Positions 33,441-45,789 of a stretch of 64,000 bases of DNA are shown here, piece by piece (position 1 is the stretch's first letter; every line of letters starts with the position of its first letter). This DNA comes from Roridomyces roridus. Taxonomy: Eukaryota; Basidiomycota; Agaricomycetes; Agaricales; Mycenaceae. Where the stretch lies: positions 62,001 to 126,000 of the forward strand of contig JARKIF010000020.1 in assembly GCA_029378245.1 (NCBI GenBank), written 5' to 3'. A model generated the notes under the pieces. That model had not been told where the DNA came from, ran no database searches, and saw nothing but the letters and a program-made list of their open reading frames with translations. The position numbers were made by a program, and so were the translations under genes.

Positions 33441-33558
33441 TCAATGATAACATCCCGGCTGCTGATAGATTGATGATTATCACGGTTATCTATCCGACAG
33501 GTTTGACATCTGACATCTCTCAACCTGGAAACGAACCTCAACCGTCTCGCTTACCGTA
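33441..33558 (-). repeat. Right terminal inverted repeat (118 bp)
   Basis: Reverse complement of 28338-28455 with 3 differences; followed directly by the GTCATG duplication. Confidence 0.95.
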
Positions 33559-33561
33559 GTC

Positions 33562-33855
33562 ATGGTGGCCGCTCCGAAGAGGCGGGGTGACACAATTGAT
33601 CGCCGCTCTAGATCAATCAATCACGTCACCTCTTGTTTCCTGCCACCATTTGCATTCTTGCATTCTTGCAGCCCCTCATTCACTGACCCTGTGTCGGCGC
33701 GGATCCTGAGACCTGACCCTCACTTGTTTCCGACGCCGGCGCCATTCCCCTCGACAAAACGATGCTGGGAGGCAGCGAGATGTTATCTGCGCGCCATGTC
33801 AGAGACGCGCTCAACGGACGGATTGAATGCTTCGAGACTATCGCCGCTGGTTTGA
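33562..33855 (+). pseudogene. Right half of the split reading frame
   Basis: After the second GTCATG copy the frame of 28158-28337 continues in register (VAAPKRRGDTIDRRSRS...) and stops at 33855. Because the duplication is 6 bp long, it keeps the frame. No domain is recognised. Confidence 0.3.
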
Positions 33856-35946
33856 GCCATTTCATTCATGAAGCCATTCATGGAGTCAAGGAACTATATA
33901 GGAAAAGGCGATCGGTAGTGGGACCCCTGCCCCTACTACTTACTCCTTCGCCGGGGTACTAGAACGCTTGCAGCATCCCGCGGGACTGAGACATCCCTCT
34001 CCACTTTTTGGCAGCCTCGCTCGCTTTTCTCATGATCATCTTACCAGAGCCTGCTGTATCGTCGCACCTGGCGTTCTCGGGCGGCCACCACGTACCTGAT
34101 TCGCACATCAGCCTCGCGGCGCTGCATCTCCCGCTCGGTTTTCTCGCGGGTCTAGCACTTGCCGCTTTGATGCTCTCCATGCGACGATCACTTGCTGCTA
34201 GTGGCCTCTTCGTAAACCATCAGGTCGTGCGGAAAATGCCTGAAGTGTTTGCTTCCGCGGACCTGCTATCGCCATCTGTCTCCTGGGAGTTGAAAGGAGC
34301 GGCGATGATGGGGCCTCCTTCTTTCATACCCAGCCTTCGTCCAAGACCTGCTCGTACGTCGCATCTCATTGCCATCCACAAATATACTTACGATCGTCCT
34401 TGTCAGTGCCCCGACAATATCAGTCCTGTCCACCTGCCTCGATGGCCAAGATCATCATGGTGCGCCATGTGCGTGGTTTTGTGCATTGCATTCCTCGCGC
34501 GCCGCATTTCTCCTGTGTTCGCACCGGACCCCACTGGATGCTGCGCTCGGTATCTACCCGTCTCTGACTCGGGGTACTTGCGTCTATCTCCGTTCCCTTG
34601 ATCTCACCCTCCGTCACTCGTCTCCGCATTCAAATACTCATTTATCCATCACAGATGTGCAGCTCCGCCTCAGCCCACACTCCCACTGCGCTCGCGTCTC
34701 AGTCGTCCAGGTCTTCGGCTTCATCTTGCACCGTCGCCGGTCGTTTCGACGCGCAGGGTACCCTGAGTGCAGGTGCAGGCTGAATGGCCGGACGTATAGA
34801 TCTCAGGCCAGGTGGGATCTGTTCGACGATATACCGTCCACGTATGTATTGACTAAAATTATCTGTATAACTATTTGATGTAAAGACGAATAACGAATGC
34901 CTCGCTCGGCGCTCGCCCATTCTGGCTGGACCACGCCGATCAACCGGCCAGTACTTACATACATACGCATTAGAACCACCTGGCACTCGAGTCCGCGGAC
35001 GCGTAATACGGGGTAAGTTGTATACTGGTTATCTTCGATCCTATTCGCACTTATCGGTCGTGGCAGGCTTTCCGATTAGACTTATTTTTACAGGGGTAAC
35101 CTCACGCTGTCGGATTCCTCAACGCACAACTGAATGAATGATGGGTGCATCCGCCGATCATCCCGCGTACATGGGGAACTGAATGGTTGGAGCGTGCGTG
35201 CCCTTGATCCACATGCCTGATGCTTAGTGCCTTCATAATCCCGCCCACCGGCGGTGACAACGCCGAGGACGGTCATGTGGCCTTGGGTCAGGTCAGGCCG
35301 CTGAAAGTATTCCTGCCAGCCAACCAACGGGTGAGCGTCGGACTGACACGGTGTTTACATTCTCCCTGTCTCCAGCTGTCTCCGCTTGGGCGCTCGACTC
35401 AAATTTGGGGTCAAGTCCATGTGGTAACACGCTGATTACCACCTGCCGTAGATGCTGTAGGTTGTCGCACGTTAAACTTGTACTAGGGGTGAGTGAGGCG
35501 CAAGTGCCTTTACAGCAATGTCAATCGGAACGTTGACGGCGATTCATTTTCTCCAGAATGCCTGATGCTGTCAGTACCAGTGACGGTACGCCGTCCCCGA
35601 TAACGATTCTTACTTGGGAAAGCTTGGGAACCACACTTGCTTAATTCAACTTGGCTCGCCTCCGCCGATCCCGGCGTTCAAAGACAAGCTCGTAGCTAGC
35701 TCTGTTCGAGACAGCACGTCGTTGTCAAATTCAGTTAAGTACTCCTTGTGCGAAGTTATTGCGAGCGAAGCGAAGCACTCCCATTTCACGTGAAGAGGCG
35801 GAGGGCTGAGTTGGGAGGGAAAACAGGAACAAACTTTCCGTGCGGTGGCTGGCATGGTCTGGAGGAAAGAAAGGCCTCAAATTCGTTCAAAACTGGCTCT
35901 TTCTCGATGAAAAGGACATATTCTTGTTCTCCTGTGAGATTTTGTT
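33856..35946. other. No recognisable gene
   Basis: About 2.1 kb with many short frames on both strands but no domain, splice chain or repeat that I could support. Confidence 0.5.
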
Positions 35947-36078
35947 CCGAGTGAGTCTTAAAAAATTATTTTTAAGCTCGGTCTTATCGGCCGTTTTCCC
36001 GCCAGAGTGGGGTCGCACTTTTGTCGGTCGTCAGTGTCGGTGTTGGGATGATTTCCTTTTCGGGTAATTGTTGGGGCA
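35947..36078 (+). repeat. Dispersed repeat family, copy B
   Basis: Opposite orientation to copy A (6716-6843) and alignable along about 130 bp, from the AT palindrome to a GGTAATTGTTGGGG end. Confidence 0.8.
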
Positions 36079-37262
36079 TTCTGTTACGATTCCTAACCCG
36101 TTTAGGAATCGTTCTTTTTATCCCCCCTTTGCCATCAGAATACCACCCCACATGACCTCTGCAGGTGCCGATAAATGTCCGTTGATGATCAGCATCATCT
36201 TGTTCGGCCGTCAAAGATCGATGCGTTCCGTTGATCCGCTTTCGGCCCGACTAAACACTAGCTACTTTATTTCAACTCATCCGCTTCTTGAGCAGTAGAT
36301 CCGCGGCATGTACTTGGTTGGCAATTGCATACACGGGCGACTTTACTTGCCCGGCTATTCACACGGCGGCGGAAGGCGGATGCTGTCAGATTGGCTGTCA
36401 AGAAGTGGACTCGGATCCATCATCTGGAAACTTATGGTGTCCATCTCCGTTACCGTGCGGCTGCTACTACATGTAAGTACATGCTTTCCTCTTAGGCAAC
36501 AGGTCCATCATCCAGTTTGCCTAAACACAGCAAGCTAAGTTAGAGCATATTTTGCAGAGCACTGAGAGCGGCAGGACACATGATATTGCTCGGTTACTTG
36601 GTGAGTGCCGTACATTCTGATAGACACCTGTCGGCGGAAATGAGATGTACATGCATGCCGCGCCGAATCCCGAATCCCGACACCTGCTTCCCGCTCTCAT
36701 CTCCTACTGTCAATGCTGCTCACTCTGTCGCAACTCACCTGGCTATTTCTACTGGCCTCTCTCATGAATTACACTGCTCAAGGCACTTGTGTACCCCAGC
36801 TTCTTCCTGCGGCAGCAACCAGACAATTGGATTCTTCCCTCGGGCCTCATTCTCGGATATCCGATGGGTCGGATCATCTCTGCGTGCTCTTCGCTGGGTA
36901 ATCTGACTCTATATAACTTCATGTAGGGCTTTGGGCTATGGGCTCACCTTGGCTGTAACCAACTCTCCCTGTGTGTTAAACTCTGGCAGTGAGTGATCCT
37001 GCCTGCTACTTATGTGATGGATCGAACTTCGAAATATGGAAGATTGTCGTACACACCATGCATTCCATTGCCTCGCCGGTGACACACACACCAATTGGTC
37101 TTACCTCACCGGCCCCTATCGTATGTATTTTGTGTTCAACTGACGGTGTTGCCCGACTGATGTTCTACAGGCCCACTTGAGCACACGGGGGACTCGACCC
37201 TTCGGGGTTACGTTGCATTGTGCCTCTGCGAAAGCGGGGCTACCGGGAGCGGTACAACGACA
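36079..37262. other. No recognisable gene; probable 5' part of the Helitron
   Basis: No supported gene. The Helitron 5' terminus (a TC dinucleotide after host A) may lie here but cannot be pinpointed without other copies. Confidence 0.4.
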
Positions 37263-37406
37263 ACTTCATACATTGTGCGCCCATGTGGCAAGTTTATCAA
37301 TGGGACTTTGCGCCCGCCTTCGGGCATACCCACGACTTCATATATTGTGCGCCCATGTGGCAACTTTATGAGTGGGACTTTGCGCCCGCCTTCAGGCATA
37401 CCCACG
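37263..37406. repeat. 72-bp tandem duplication
   Basis: Two units, 37263-37334 and 37335-37406, about 90% identical, length divisible by three. They lie upstream of the likely Helitron protein start and in frame with it (YIVRPCG... twice). Confidence 0.9.
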
Positions 37407-37448
37407 ACTGTATCTACCGCATTGTATCCGCCGCTGAGCAGGGTGTCG

Positions 37449-40400
37449 ATGATGGACATAGAAATAAATCTGCCCGAGTATGAAACTATGCTTCTACCTA
37501 TCAAATGGCTGCGCATTCTCGTTACTCTCTGCACTATTTTCATCTTTGCTTCTCTCGGTATTTACAATGTTGTCAATTCTATGGCTCCTCCAGAGTTGAG
37601 TGTACATGACACTGATCATGGTCCGTCACATTGCCTTGTTGGCGGCGGTGTAAGAGTCCATGGCAAATTCGCAGCAAGTACTGTGCTTCCCTTTCTCGTG
37701 GATTCCCATGGCATTGAAAATCTTGAGAGGGGTTCTTTTATGTTTGAGCTTCAGTGTCATGAGCGAGACATTAAGGGACACCTGGAGGGTAACCCATACC
37801 TCATTGTGGCGGACATCCCTTTGCATAACTTGATGGGTTCAATGATCATGGCTCAACTCCGTCACACGGCCAAGGTTCACGGAGTTCGTCTTTTCAAGGG
37901 CATTACTGTTTCCGAGGCATGCACAATTTTGAACGGACACTGTTGTAACTTACATTTATGCCAAACCCTGCTTTCTATCATGCGCTTCATGCCCCCAGCG
38001 GCCACCAAGTTGAAGACACAATCAGACCCAGTTGAGATGTCTAGTGCGTATAGACGCCACGTTGAGGAAGAGAAAGTTCGAGAGGCACAGAAACTGTATT
38101 TTGAGCGCAAACTTGCCGTGAATGAGCTGCATTCCCCACCCTTCCCACCGGACCCACTGAATAAATCAGACATCCATCGAATTTTGAGCGGAAGCTGCCG
38201 ATCATTCCTCCCGCAGTGTTTTGTGGAAGGTGGGTGCAAGGTTTGTGGACTCCTCTATCCTGCAACGAAATTGTCACCATTATCTGAGTTTCGGGGCTCC
38301 CTTGATATCCTCTGTGCTCGCGGTGTAACCAGAGCGCAGCGATTCACCTCGGCAGATCCAATAGAGGAGGTCCCTGGACCTGTCCTTGCTGACGACTGCA
38401 CACATCTATGTGTTTATTGTGAGGGTGCACTCGCTATGGGGAAAATCCCAAAGAATGCCTTGGCCAACCATAGGTGGCTGGGTCCTGTCCCTCCTGAATT
38501 ACAGGACTTGAGCTACGCTGAAAGTGTCATGATTGCAAAAATCCGGCACAATCGCTGTGTGATGCGGGTCAATTCTGGTAGAGTACGCATGCATGCTAAT
38601 GCTATTATGTTTGCTCAACCGGTCCTGAAAGTTTACCTCAAGTTACCTCCCTCAAAACAGGAGATGAGTGAAATCCTAGCTTTTGTTTTCACCGGCTCTG
38701 CCGCGCCAACTCAAGAGGATTTTGATCGAACTCCAATGTTGGTTCGCAGAGATACAGTGGCAGCTGCATTAAACTGGTTGAAATTGAATCATGAGGGCTA
38801 CGCAGACCTTGAAATATCTGAGGAAAATCTGTTGTCATACAAGCATCATGATATTCCAGTCACAGTTGATTACAGAAGAACCAATGCAGATCCAGAGGAC
38901 TCCATCCCTGCCGTTGCACGGAGTGTTCACGATGACAATGAAGAACACGGAACCTCAGAAGGTCTGTGTTCATTTGCAGTTCATGGTTTGACTGGGGCCG
39001 AATACTCAACTGCTACAATGGACACAATCAAAGCTGTGGCACTCCAGCATCTCACGAGACAAGGAAGCATGCTGGGTATTGGACTGCAGCGACGTGCCGG
39101 AGTCTATGTATGAAAATGTTGAAGCATATCCCGGAATGTTTCCTTGGTTGTTTCCGTATGGCAAAGGTGGAATTGGCCATCCCAGCCACAAACATAAAAC
39201 TTCAGATCTCAGTCGTAAAGGAAGTCTACTGATGTACCACGATAAACGTTTCCAGACAGATATGTATTTCCCCATGATTGCATTCAACCACGAGCAACTC
39301 AGAGGGTCATCAGTGGGTAGCAAAGCTCTTGTTAAGCGTTCAAATTTTCCTGATGTTGCCCGAAGACTGCAAGGAATAGATCACCAGGTGTCGGGTAATA
39401 TTGCTGACCGCCTTGTTGAAGGCCTCCATGTTCGGCCCGAGACTGACAAGGAGAAATATTGTTTTGACCTCATGCATGATCTTGATGGAATTGGGGCTTA
39501 TGTACCTGGTTCGGCAACAAGTAAACGACATATGCGTAATGAAATCTGGTCCAGCACAGCCTTTATGGGAGCTCCAAGCTGGTTTGTTACCATGTCCTGG
39601 AATGACAGCAGCCATCCGCTTGCATTGTATTATGCCCAAGAAGACACCATCTTTAGACCTGAGATCAAATCCGCTGATGAGCGCTACAGATTGATGTCCA
39701 AAAATCCTGTGGCAGCTGCACGATTTTTTCATTATATGATGGAGGTATTCATTGAAGAAATCTTGTGTTGGAAAAAGGAAGATGCTGGTGTATTTGGTCA
39801 CACTGGGGGATACTATGCAGTGGTTGAACAGCAGGGCCGGCTGACACTTCACTCACATTGTTTAATCTGGGTGAAAAATGCACTGTCACCGCAGGATATC
39901 CGAGACAAGCTAACGGCTGAGGATAGTGTTTTTACAGTGCGGCTCATGGCATATCTTGAGTCAAGCCATCAGGGCAGATTCAATCATGGCAAACTGGCTG
40001 ATGTGCAAGCTCGAGTGGGTGTCAACTCACAGATTTCTGATGCTACACCGGATGATCATAAGTACCAGGCACCAACATTGACATTTCCTGAGTCTCCCCC
40101 TCCTTTATGTAACAACTGCCATGGAACATGTGGGGCTTGTACCCGGTTGTCAGAGTGGTGGGATCAATATGAACATGAGGTGGACGACTTGCTGGTTCGG
40201 TCCAATATTCACAGCTGCCGGAATTCAGTGAAGGATGTTGAAGAGGATAATAATAAAAAAGATTGGCGGCATCTTAAGAAGCGCAACAAAAGTAAAGTTC
40301 GGATTCATGAACGGCGAGGGTGCCTCACAAAATCTGGGGTCTGCAAAGCTCGTTTTCCTCGTGATGTTGCTGATGAAACAGTGATTGATGCAGATGGTCA

Positions 40401-43400
40401 TATTACCTTTGAACATCGGGAGCCGTACATGAATACAATCAACACTTTGATTACCTATTTCTCTCGGTGCAACACTGACTGTACTAGCCTCTTGTCTGGT
40501 ACTGCAGTCAAGGCAGTCATTTCCTATGTATCTGATTATGTGTCAAAGTTGGGGCTCAAATCATACCAGGCCTTTGCCTCTGTTTTCGATGTTTTTGATC
40601 GCAACTCTGAGACTTTTGACAGTACAAGGGTTGATGAGAATGCAACAAGAAAACTTATGAGACAAATGGTCAACTCCATGTCCACCAAGATGGAAATTGG
40701 GAGTCCAATGGCATCACTCTATCTCCTTGGAAACCCGGATCACTATGCTAGTCATGAGTATGCAAATTTTAGCTGGCGTACCTATGTGGCCTATGTGAAA
40801 AGAGATTGGGCAAATCTGCAGGAGAAATTAACCATGGACCTTGATGACGCTCCCGAGGACTTCATAACCCTGCGGAACAACAGAGGAGATATCATTGTGT
40901 CTTCCATTGTCGATGATTACACAATGCGCCCGGTTGTCTATGACTCTGTCAACTTGTATGAGTGGATTCAGTCCCATCAGAAGAGAGCATTCACCAAATC
41001 AGAAAAACAGGATCTTTTGCAGGAGCGTGAAATGTACAGTGTGTTTGAAAAGGATATCAGTGACTCAGATAGTTCCTCCTCCTTCATTGATGAAGAGCAA
41101 AATTCCACTCAAAGCAGTGCCAATGGATCAGATGATGAAACCCAATTTCAGCCTGATGACGCGGAGACTACACCGCTCAAGTACCCTTTTATCAGAGACC
41201 ACAGACAGAAGGACACTCATGGTGTGTACTGTGACTTTTCCAGGCTCAGCACAATAATCCCAAATTTTATGGGAGGGGCCATTCCACGATCAGACCGTGG
41301 AGACCGTGAATATTACTGCATGTCCATTCTCACAATGTTTAAACCTTGGCGTTCACCAAGAGATCTCAAGGATGTGTCCTCCACCTGGGATGAAACCTTT
41401 CATGATCACACCTTCACTGAACGGCAACAACAGTTGTTGAGGAACTTCAACCTTCGTTTTGAATGCAATGATGCACGAGATGATCACTACGCAGCCATGA
41501 AACGCAAGCTGGTTGAAGCAGAATTTGAACACTCAAGCCATTTCAACCAAACCATCCTAGGCCACAAGGATGATGTTGCAGACTTTATTGATGATGAGTT
41601 GGATGAATTCGAAGACTACTCTGCCAATGAAATTGGTCCCAAATCTCGTAAATTGCGAGCGCAGATGGAGGAGATAAGGTCTGTACTTGCTGGTTGTAAA
41701 TGGCTGAATAAAACGACTGATGGTTTGATCATGAATGTTTCTACTGAGCCTTTGACCCCACCTTTCAAAACTAAAGGCAGCTGGTCAAAAATTGTAGAAG
41801 TTGAGAGAAAGCTGCTCACAGTTAACAAATTGGCAAATATGCCCGTAAGCTATACTGGACATGGTGGACAATCCACTATGGCTACTCAGAACAAAGTAGA
41901 GGAGCTGCCATTCAACTATTTCACCTCTGCTCAAAATGTTGATGCCGATTTGAACATGAGCATCAAGCTTGAATGCTGCAACTTCTTCACATTGAATACC
42001 GAACAGACCAGGGCATTCACAATTGTAGCTGACCATGCCTCAGTAGTCCAATCAGTGCCGTTGAGAATGTATCTAGGTGGCATGGGAGGCTCGGGTAAAT
42101 CCCAAGTCATCAAGGCTACTAGCCGATTTTTTGAAATGAGGAATGAAAGTTACAGGTTCATGCTCCTTGGACCAACGGGATCAACTGCAGCCCTTGTGAA
42201 TGGGTCCACTTACCATTCTGTATTCAAGGTGCCCCGAGAAACTGGGCGAAAAAATAGAGATGACATTAATGGAATTCGTAATGAAGCAACTACAATGGTG
42301 GCTGTCAATGAACATATCCAAGGTGTTGAGTATATATTCCTTGATGAAGTCTCCATGGTGTCCTGCAATGATCTACAAATCCTGGCAAGTCAGGCTGCTA
42401 AGGCCAGAAATATCCATGATGTTGCATTCGGGGGATTGAGTGTGATTTTGGCGGGTGATTTTGCGCAGTTGCCCCCAACTCGTGGCCCTGCTCTGTATGC
42501 ATCTCTGAAAACTGTTAGTCTCGCAGATGCGAACACAGAGTTCGATCAAGCCTCAATTCTGGGTCGCATGCTTTGGCACCAGTTCAACACTGTCGTGATT
42601 CTCCGGCAGAATATGAGACAGAGTACGTCCACAGAGGGGGATTTAAAACTGCGCACTGCACTGGAAAATATGAGATATCGTGCATGCACAGCTCAAGATA
42701 TTGAATTCCTGAGAACCCGTGTGGCAAGCGACAAGCCGGGTCATCCACATTTGGACTCTGTTGAGTTCAGAAATGTGTCTGTGATCACTGCCTTGGAATG
42801 TGCACAAAGACACAATAAATCAATTGGGTGCAGAGAGGTTTGCCGCAGACACTGGCCAAGAGCTCCATGGATTCTACTCTGTTGACCGAATGAGTGCAGC
42901 AAATGTCGATCGAAAGAAGTGGAAGAACTGTCCTCAAGCCCGAGTCCGGCGAATTGGTCCTCAGTTGCAGGAACAGCTCTGGATGGCAGCCCCCTCAGCG
43001 ACGGCAGAGCATGTTCCCGGCTGCTTGCGTCTATGCATGGGCATGCCTGTCATGATTAAATCAAATGATGCAACTGAACTCTGTATAACCAAAGGTCAAG
43101 AGGCGTATGTGCGTGGATGGAATCAATCTCTGGGTCCTCATGGAAAACCAATACTAGAAACCCTCTTTGTGGAGCTGGTGACTCCGCCGCGGCCCATACA
43201 AATTCCAGACCTGCCACAGAATGTTGTGCCTTTGCCACGAACAACTATGAAAACAACAGCACTCCTTGAGGATGATTCATTATTGAGTTTGAACAGAGAA
43301 CAAGTGCCAGTCTTGCAAAACTTCTCAATGACGGACTACGGGGCACAGGGAAAGTCCAGAAATCCAAATGTCTGCCACTTGAATAATTGTCAGAGCCATA

Positions 43401-44698
43401 TGGCCTACTATGTTGCACTCTCCAGGGGAACAAAAGCATCAGGAACAGCCATCATTCAAGGCTTTGATGAAAAGATGATCACTGGCGGAATCACTGGTTT
43501 TCTTCGTCAGGAATTCCGTGAACTTGAAATGTTGGATGAAATTACCACCTTGAAGTATAATGGTGAACTTCCGTTGCAGGTCACTGGGTTTTACCGTGGC
43601 CAACTTCTACGTTCCTATTTACTGTGGCGCAAAGATCATAGTGATCCAGTACACATACATCCTGCTATACGAGAGCACAGGAACCTCTCAAATATTTCCC
43701 CCGATGTCTATGACACCTGGAAACCCAGTCTTGACTCTGAGAAACGAGGAACCAGGCGCCGTGCCACAACCGATATTGATACAAGAAGTTCAAAGACAAA
43801 AAAGACTGAGCATCACAACAGCGCTGAAATGCAGGCAGGTTTGAACTTAAATAGAAGTCCAATTGGCCTGGTCTGGGATAATGTGAACTGGAGTTGTGGC
43901 TATGATGCACTTTTCACCCCACTTGGTCATTTGTGGCGAGCTGACAGACAGAGATGGACCACAACTTTCAACCATCTCAATCCAGTACTTGGTCTCTGGT
44001 CCAACTGGATGGTTGGTCTTGAGGCAACCCCCGAAATACCCAGAGATAGAGCCAGGGAGTCTTTGACAGCATCTGATGCCTCAAAATTTCCTCTCGGACC
44101 TGTATGCCTGCGACTTGATGATCTGTTCAGCTCTGTTTCAAGTCAAGTCGCATATGGCCATGCAAGAACTTACTGTGATACCTGCGGGTACTTGGAAGCC
44201 GGTCTCACAGACACTTTTGGAATGCACTTGACAACATACCGATTTAGTGACTTGGATGATGCTCCAATGACCACAAGTCAGTGGCTGTCTCATCATTTCA
44301 ACCGACCCATTCGAAGGCAATGCCCACAGTGTGGCTCTCGAGGAACTCGCACGCACCTTCACAGGCAAACAAATGTAATTGCAGTCCCACCTATTTTCAT
44401 TCTCAGTATAACCATGGGTGACCTTATTCTTGAAGACACTCTGCATTTCAGGACAGAGAGCACTGTCAATCAAATGAGTCTTGTCGGGTTCATCTATCAC
44501 TCCGAGAGCGATCGACACTTCTCAAGTGCGACAGTTGGTGATGATAAAATTTTGTGGTATCACGATGGAATTGCAACAGGGCGGCGCTGCATGCCAATCG
44601 GTCATATCTCTTCAATTGACAATCATACATTGCACAACCGAGGCAGCTACAGGTTGGCAGCAGCCATATACAGCCATTCCGAGTCCATAGCCATCTAA
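37449..44698 (+). pseudogene. Helitron Rep/helicase with DUF6570-like N-terminus and USP-like C-terminus, two frameshifts
   Basis: An intron-poor coding region in three successive frames: 37449-about 39080, about 39080-42810 and about 42810-44698. The N-part has paired CxxC motifs and the RHNRCVMRVNSG block of the DUF6570 region found in fungal Helitrons. The second part has the Rep HUH motif (LTLHSHCLIW) and paired Tyr (ISYVSDYVSK). A Pif1-like helicase follows: Walker A GGMGGSGKSQ, Walker B IFLDEVSM, GDFAQLPPTRG, LRQNMRQ, then YYVALSRGT. The last 280 aa carry NWSCGYDALFTPLGHLW, two CxxC pairs and a late His box (HFSSATVGDD), like a ubiquitin-specific protease with zinc fingers. Helitrons move by rolling circle. 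The two single-base shifts would inactivate it unless they are sequencing errors. Confidence 0.85.
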
Positions 44699-45051
44699 AT
44701 TGTTTGAAAACCCGGAATCGTACCTGCCATGCGCAGCAATGGCCCCAAAAGCCAGGTCTCCATTTGGCTGCCTCTTCGTCATTTGCCCTGACACCAGTAT
44801 CTTGATTCTTTCCCGACGGCTTGGGTTTTCATCTCCACCGAGAGTCGCAGGCTGCAGAACCTGACTTTGACCTGACCGACGCGGAACGGGACCACGGTCC
44901 ATCGGGTAGACAGCCGATGCGCCATATTGAACCCATGGCCCCTCAGTAGAGGAGCCATTTATTTTCCAGGCGCCATTCATGAATTAAACAATGGGATCGA
45001 CGAAGATATGCATCACACACGAAAGCCGATCCAGCAAGTAGCGCAAGTGGG
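44699..45051. other. Helitron 3' flank
   Basis: Small hairpins such as GGACC-AC-GGTCC near 44890 and ATCGG...CCGAT just after lie where a Helitron 3' end could be, but no CTRR terminus could be fixed. Confidence 0.35.
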
Positions 45052-45680
45052 TAAGGAGAGGCACGAGTATACATTCGCGAATACGAATATTCGTCAAAGT
45101 TCAAAAAATGATATTCGCATTCGCCGCGAGTATTGATGGCGAATATTCGTGGATTAGTAAGCACCATTCGCGAGTATTCACGGGTATTTGAGAGTGGCAA
45201 CTATTTCCACTCAACAAGCTTGAATGCTCTCTGGTGGTTAAGAATCCACAAATCCTTGATTCATAGTGGCCTTAGAAGGTGTAATCTTATTGAGATGACT
45301 GAGAACAGGTGTTTCTTCAGTCATCACTCAGTCTATCAGAGGTCTATCAACAGTGAATACAAATGTTCACAGGCAATGAACACATCATTGACTGATTTTG
45401 CATTGAATCTTGCATGGGAAGTGTCATACGTTACAAGGTGATTGCCAAGTGCCGGCATGCCGAGTGATGCCGTGATCGGCTGATCATCAAATTTCCTATT
45501 TAGGGTCGTTCCGTGAGCTTACGGTAGCCCGACGAATATTCGCGAGTAGCAACTTTCCAGAAACTGATATTCGCATTCGCACGAATAGCACCGCCACCAT
45601 CACTCGCGAATATGAATACTCGTATTCGCGAATGAAATGGCGCGAATATTCGTGCCACTCGATACTCGTGCCTCTCCTTA
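45052..45680. mobile_element. hAT-type MITE, 629 bp, 8-bp TSD
   Basis: TIRs begin TAAGGAGAGGCACGAGTAT. The perfect 8-bp duplication CAAGTGGG lies at 45044-45051 and 45681-45688. Subterminal zones repeat the palindrome ATTCGCGAAT and ACGAATATTCG. No coding capacity. The TIR sequence differs from the MITE at 5433-5986, so this is a separate family. Confidence 0.9.
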
Positions 45681-45789
45681 CAAGTGGGACAAAAGGTTGG
45701 GAGTAGCGATGCAGTGGAAGCCAGATTTGCCTTTTTCACATTCAAATGGTCGTGTCTAGACAGAGAGAGTATCGTTCAATTGCGCTTCT

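Larger units (their letters stand above)
28338..33558. mobile_element. DNA transposon with integrase-type transposase and alpha-kinase, 5221 bp
   Basis: The ends are 118-bp terminal inverted repeats with 3 mismatches, beginning TACGGTAAGCGAGACGG. A perfect 6-bp duplication GTCATG flanks the element at 28332-28337 and 33559-33564. Inside are two divergent multi-exon genes with open inferred frames: an alpha-kinase (28680-31174, minus) and an integrase-core DDE protein (31785-33379, plus). Together they fill nearly the whole element. TIRs plus a retroviral-type integrase recall the Ginger class of DNA transposons; duplications of 4-6 bp are normal for that integrase fold. I know of no described element that pairs such an integrase with an alpha-kinase. 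Confidence 0.85.
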
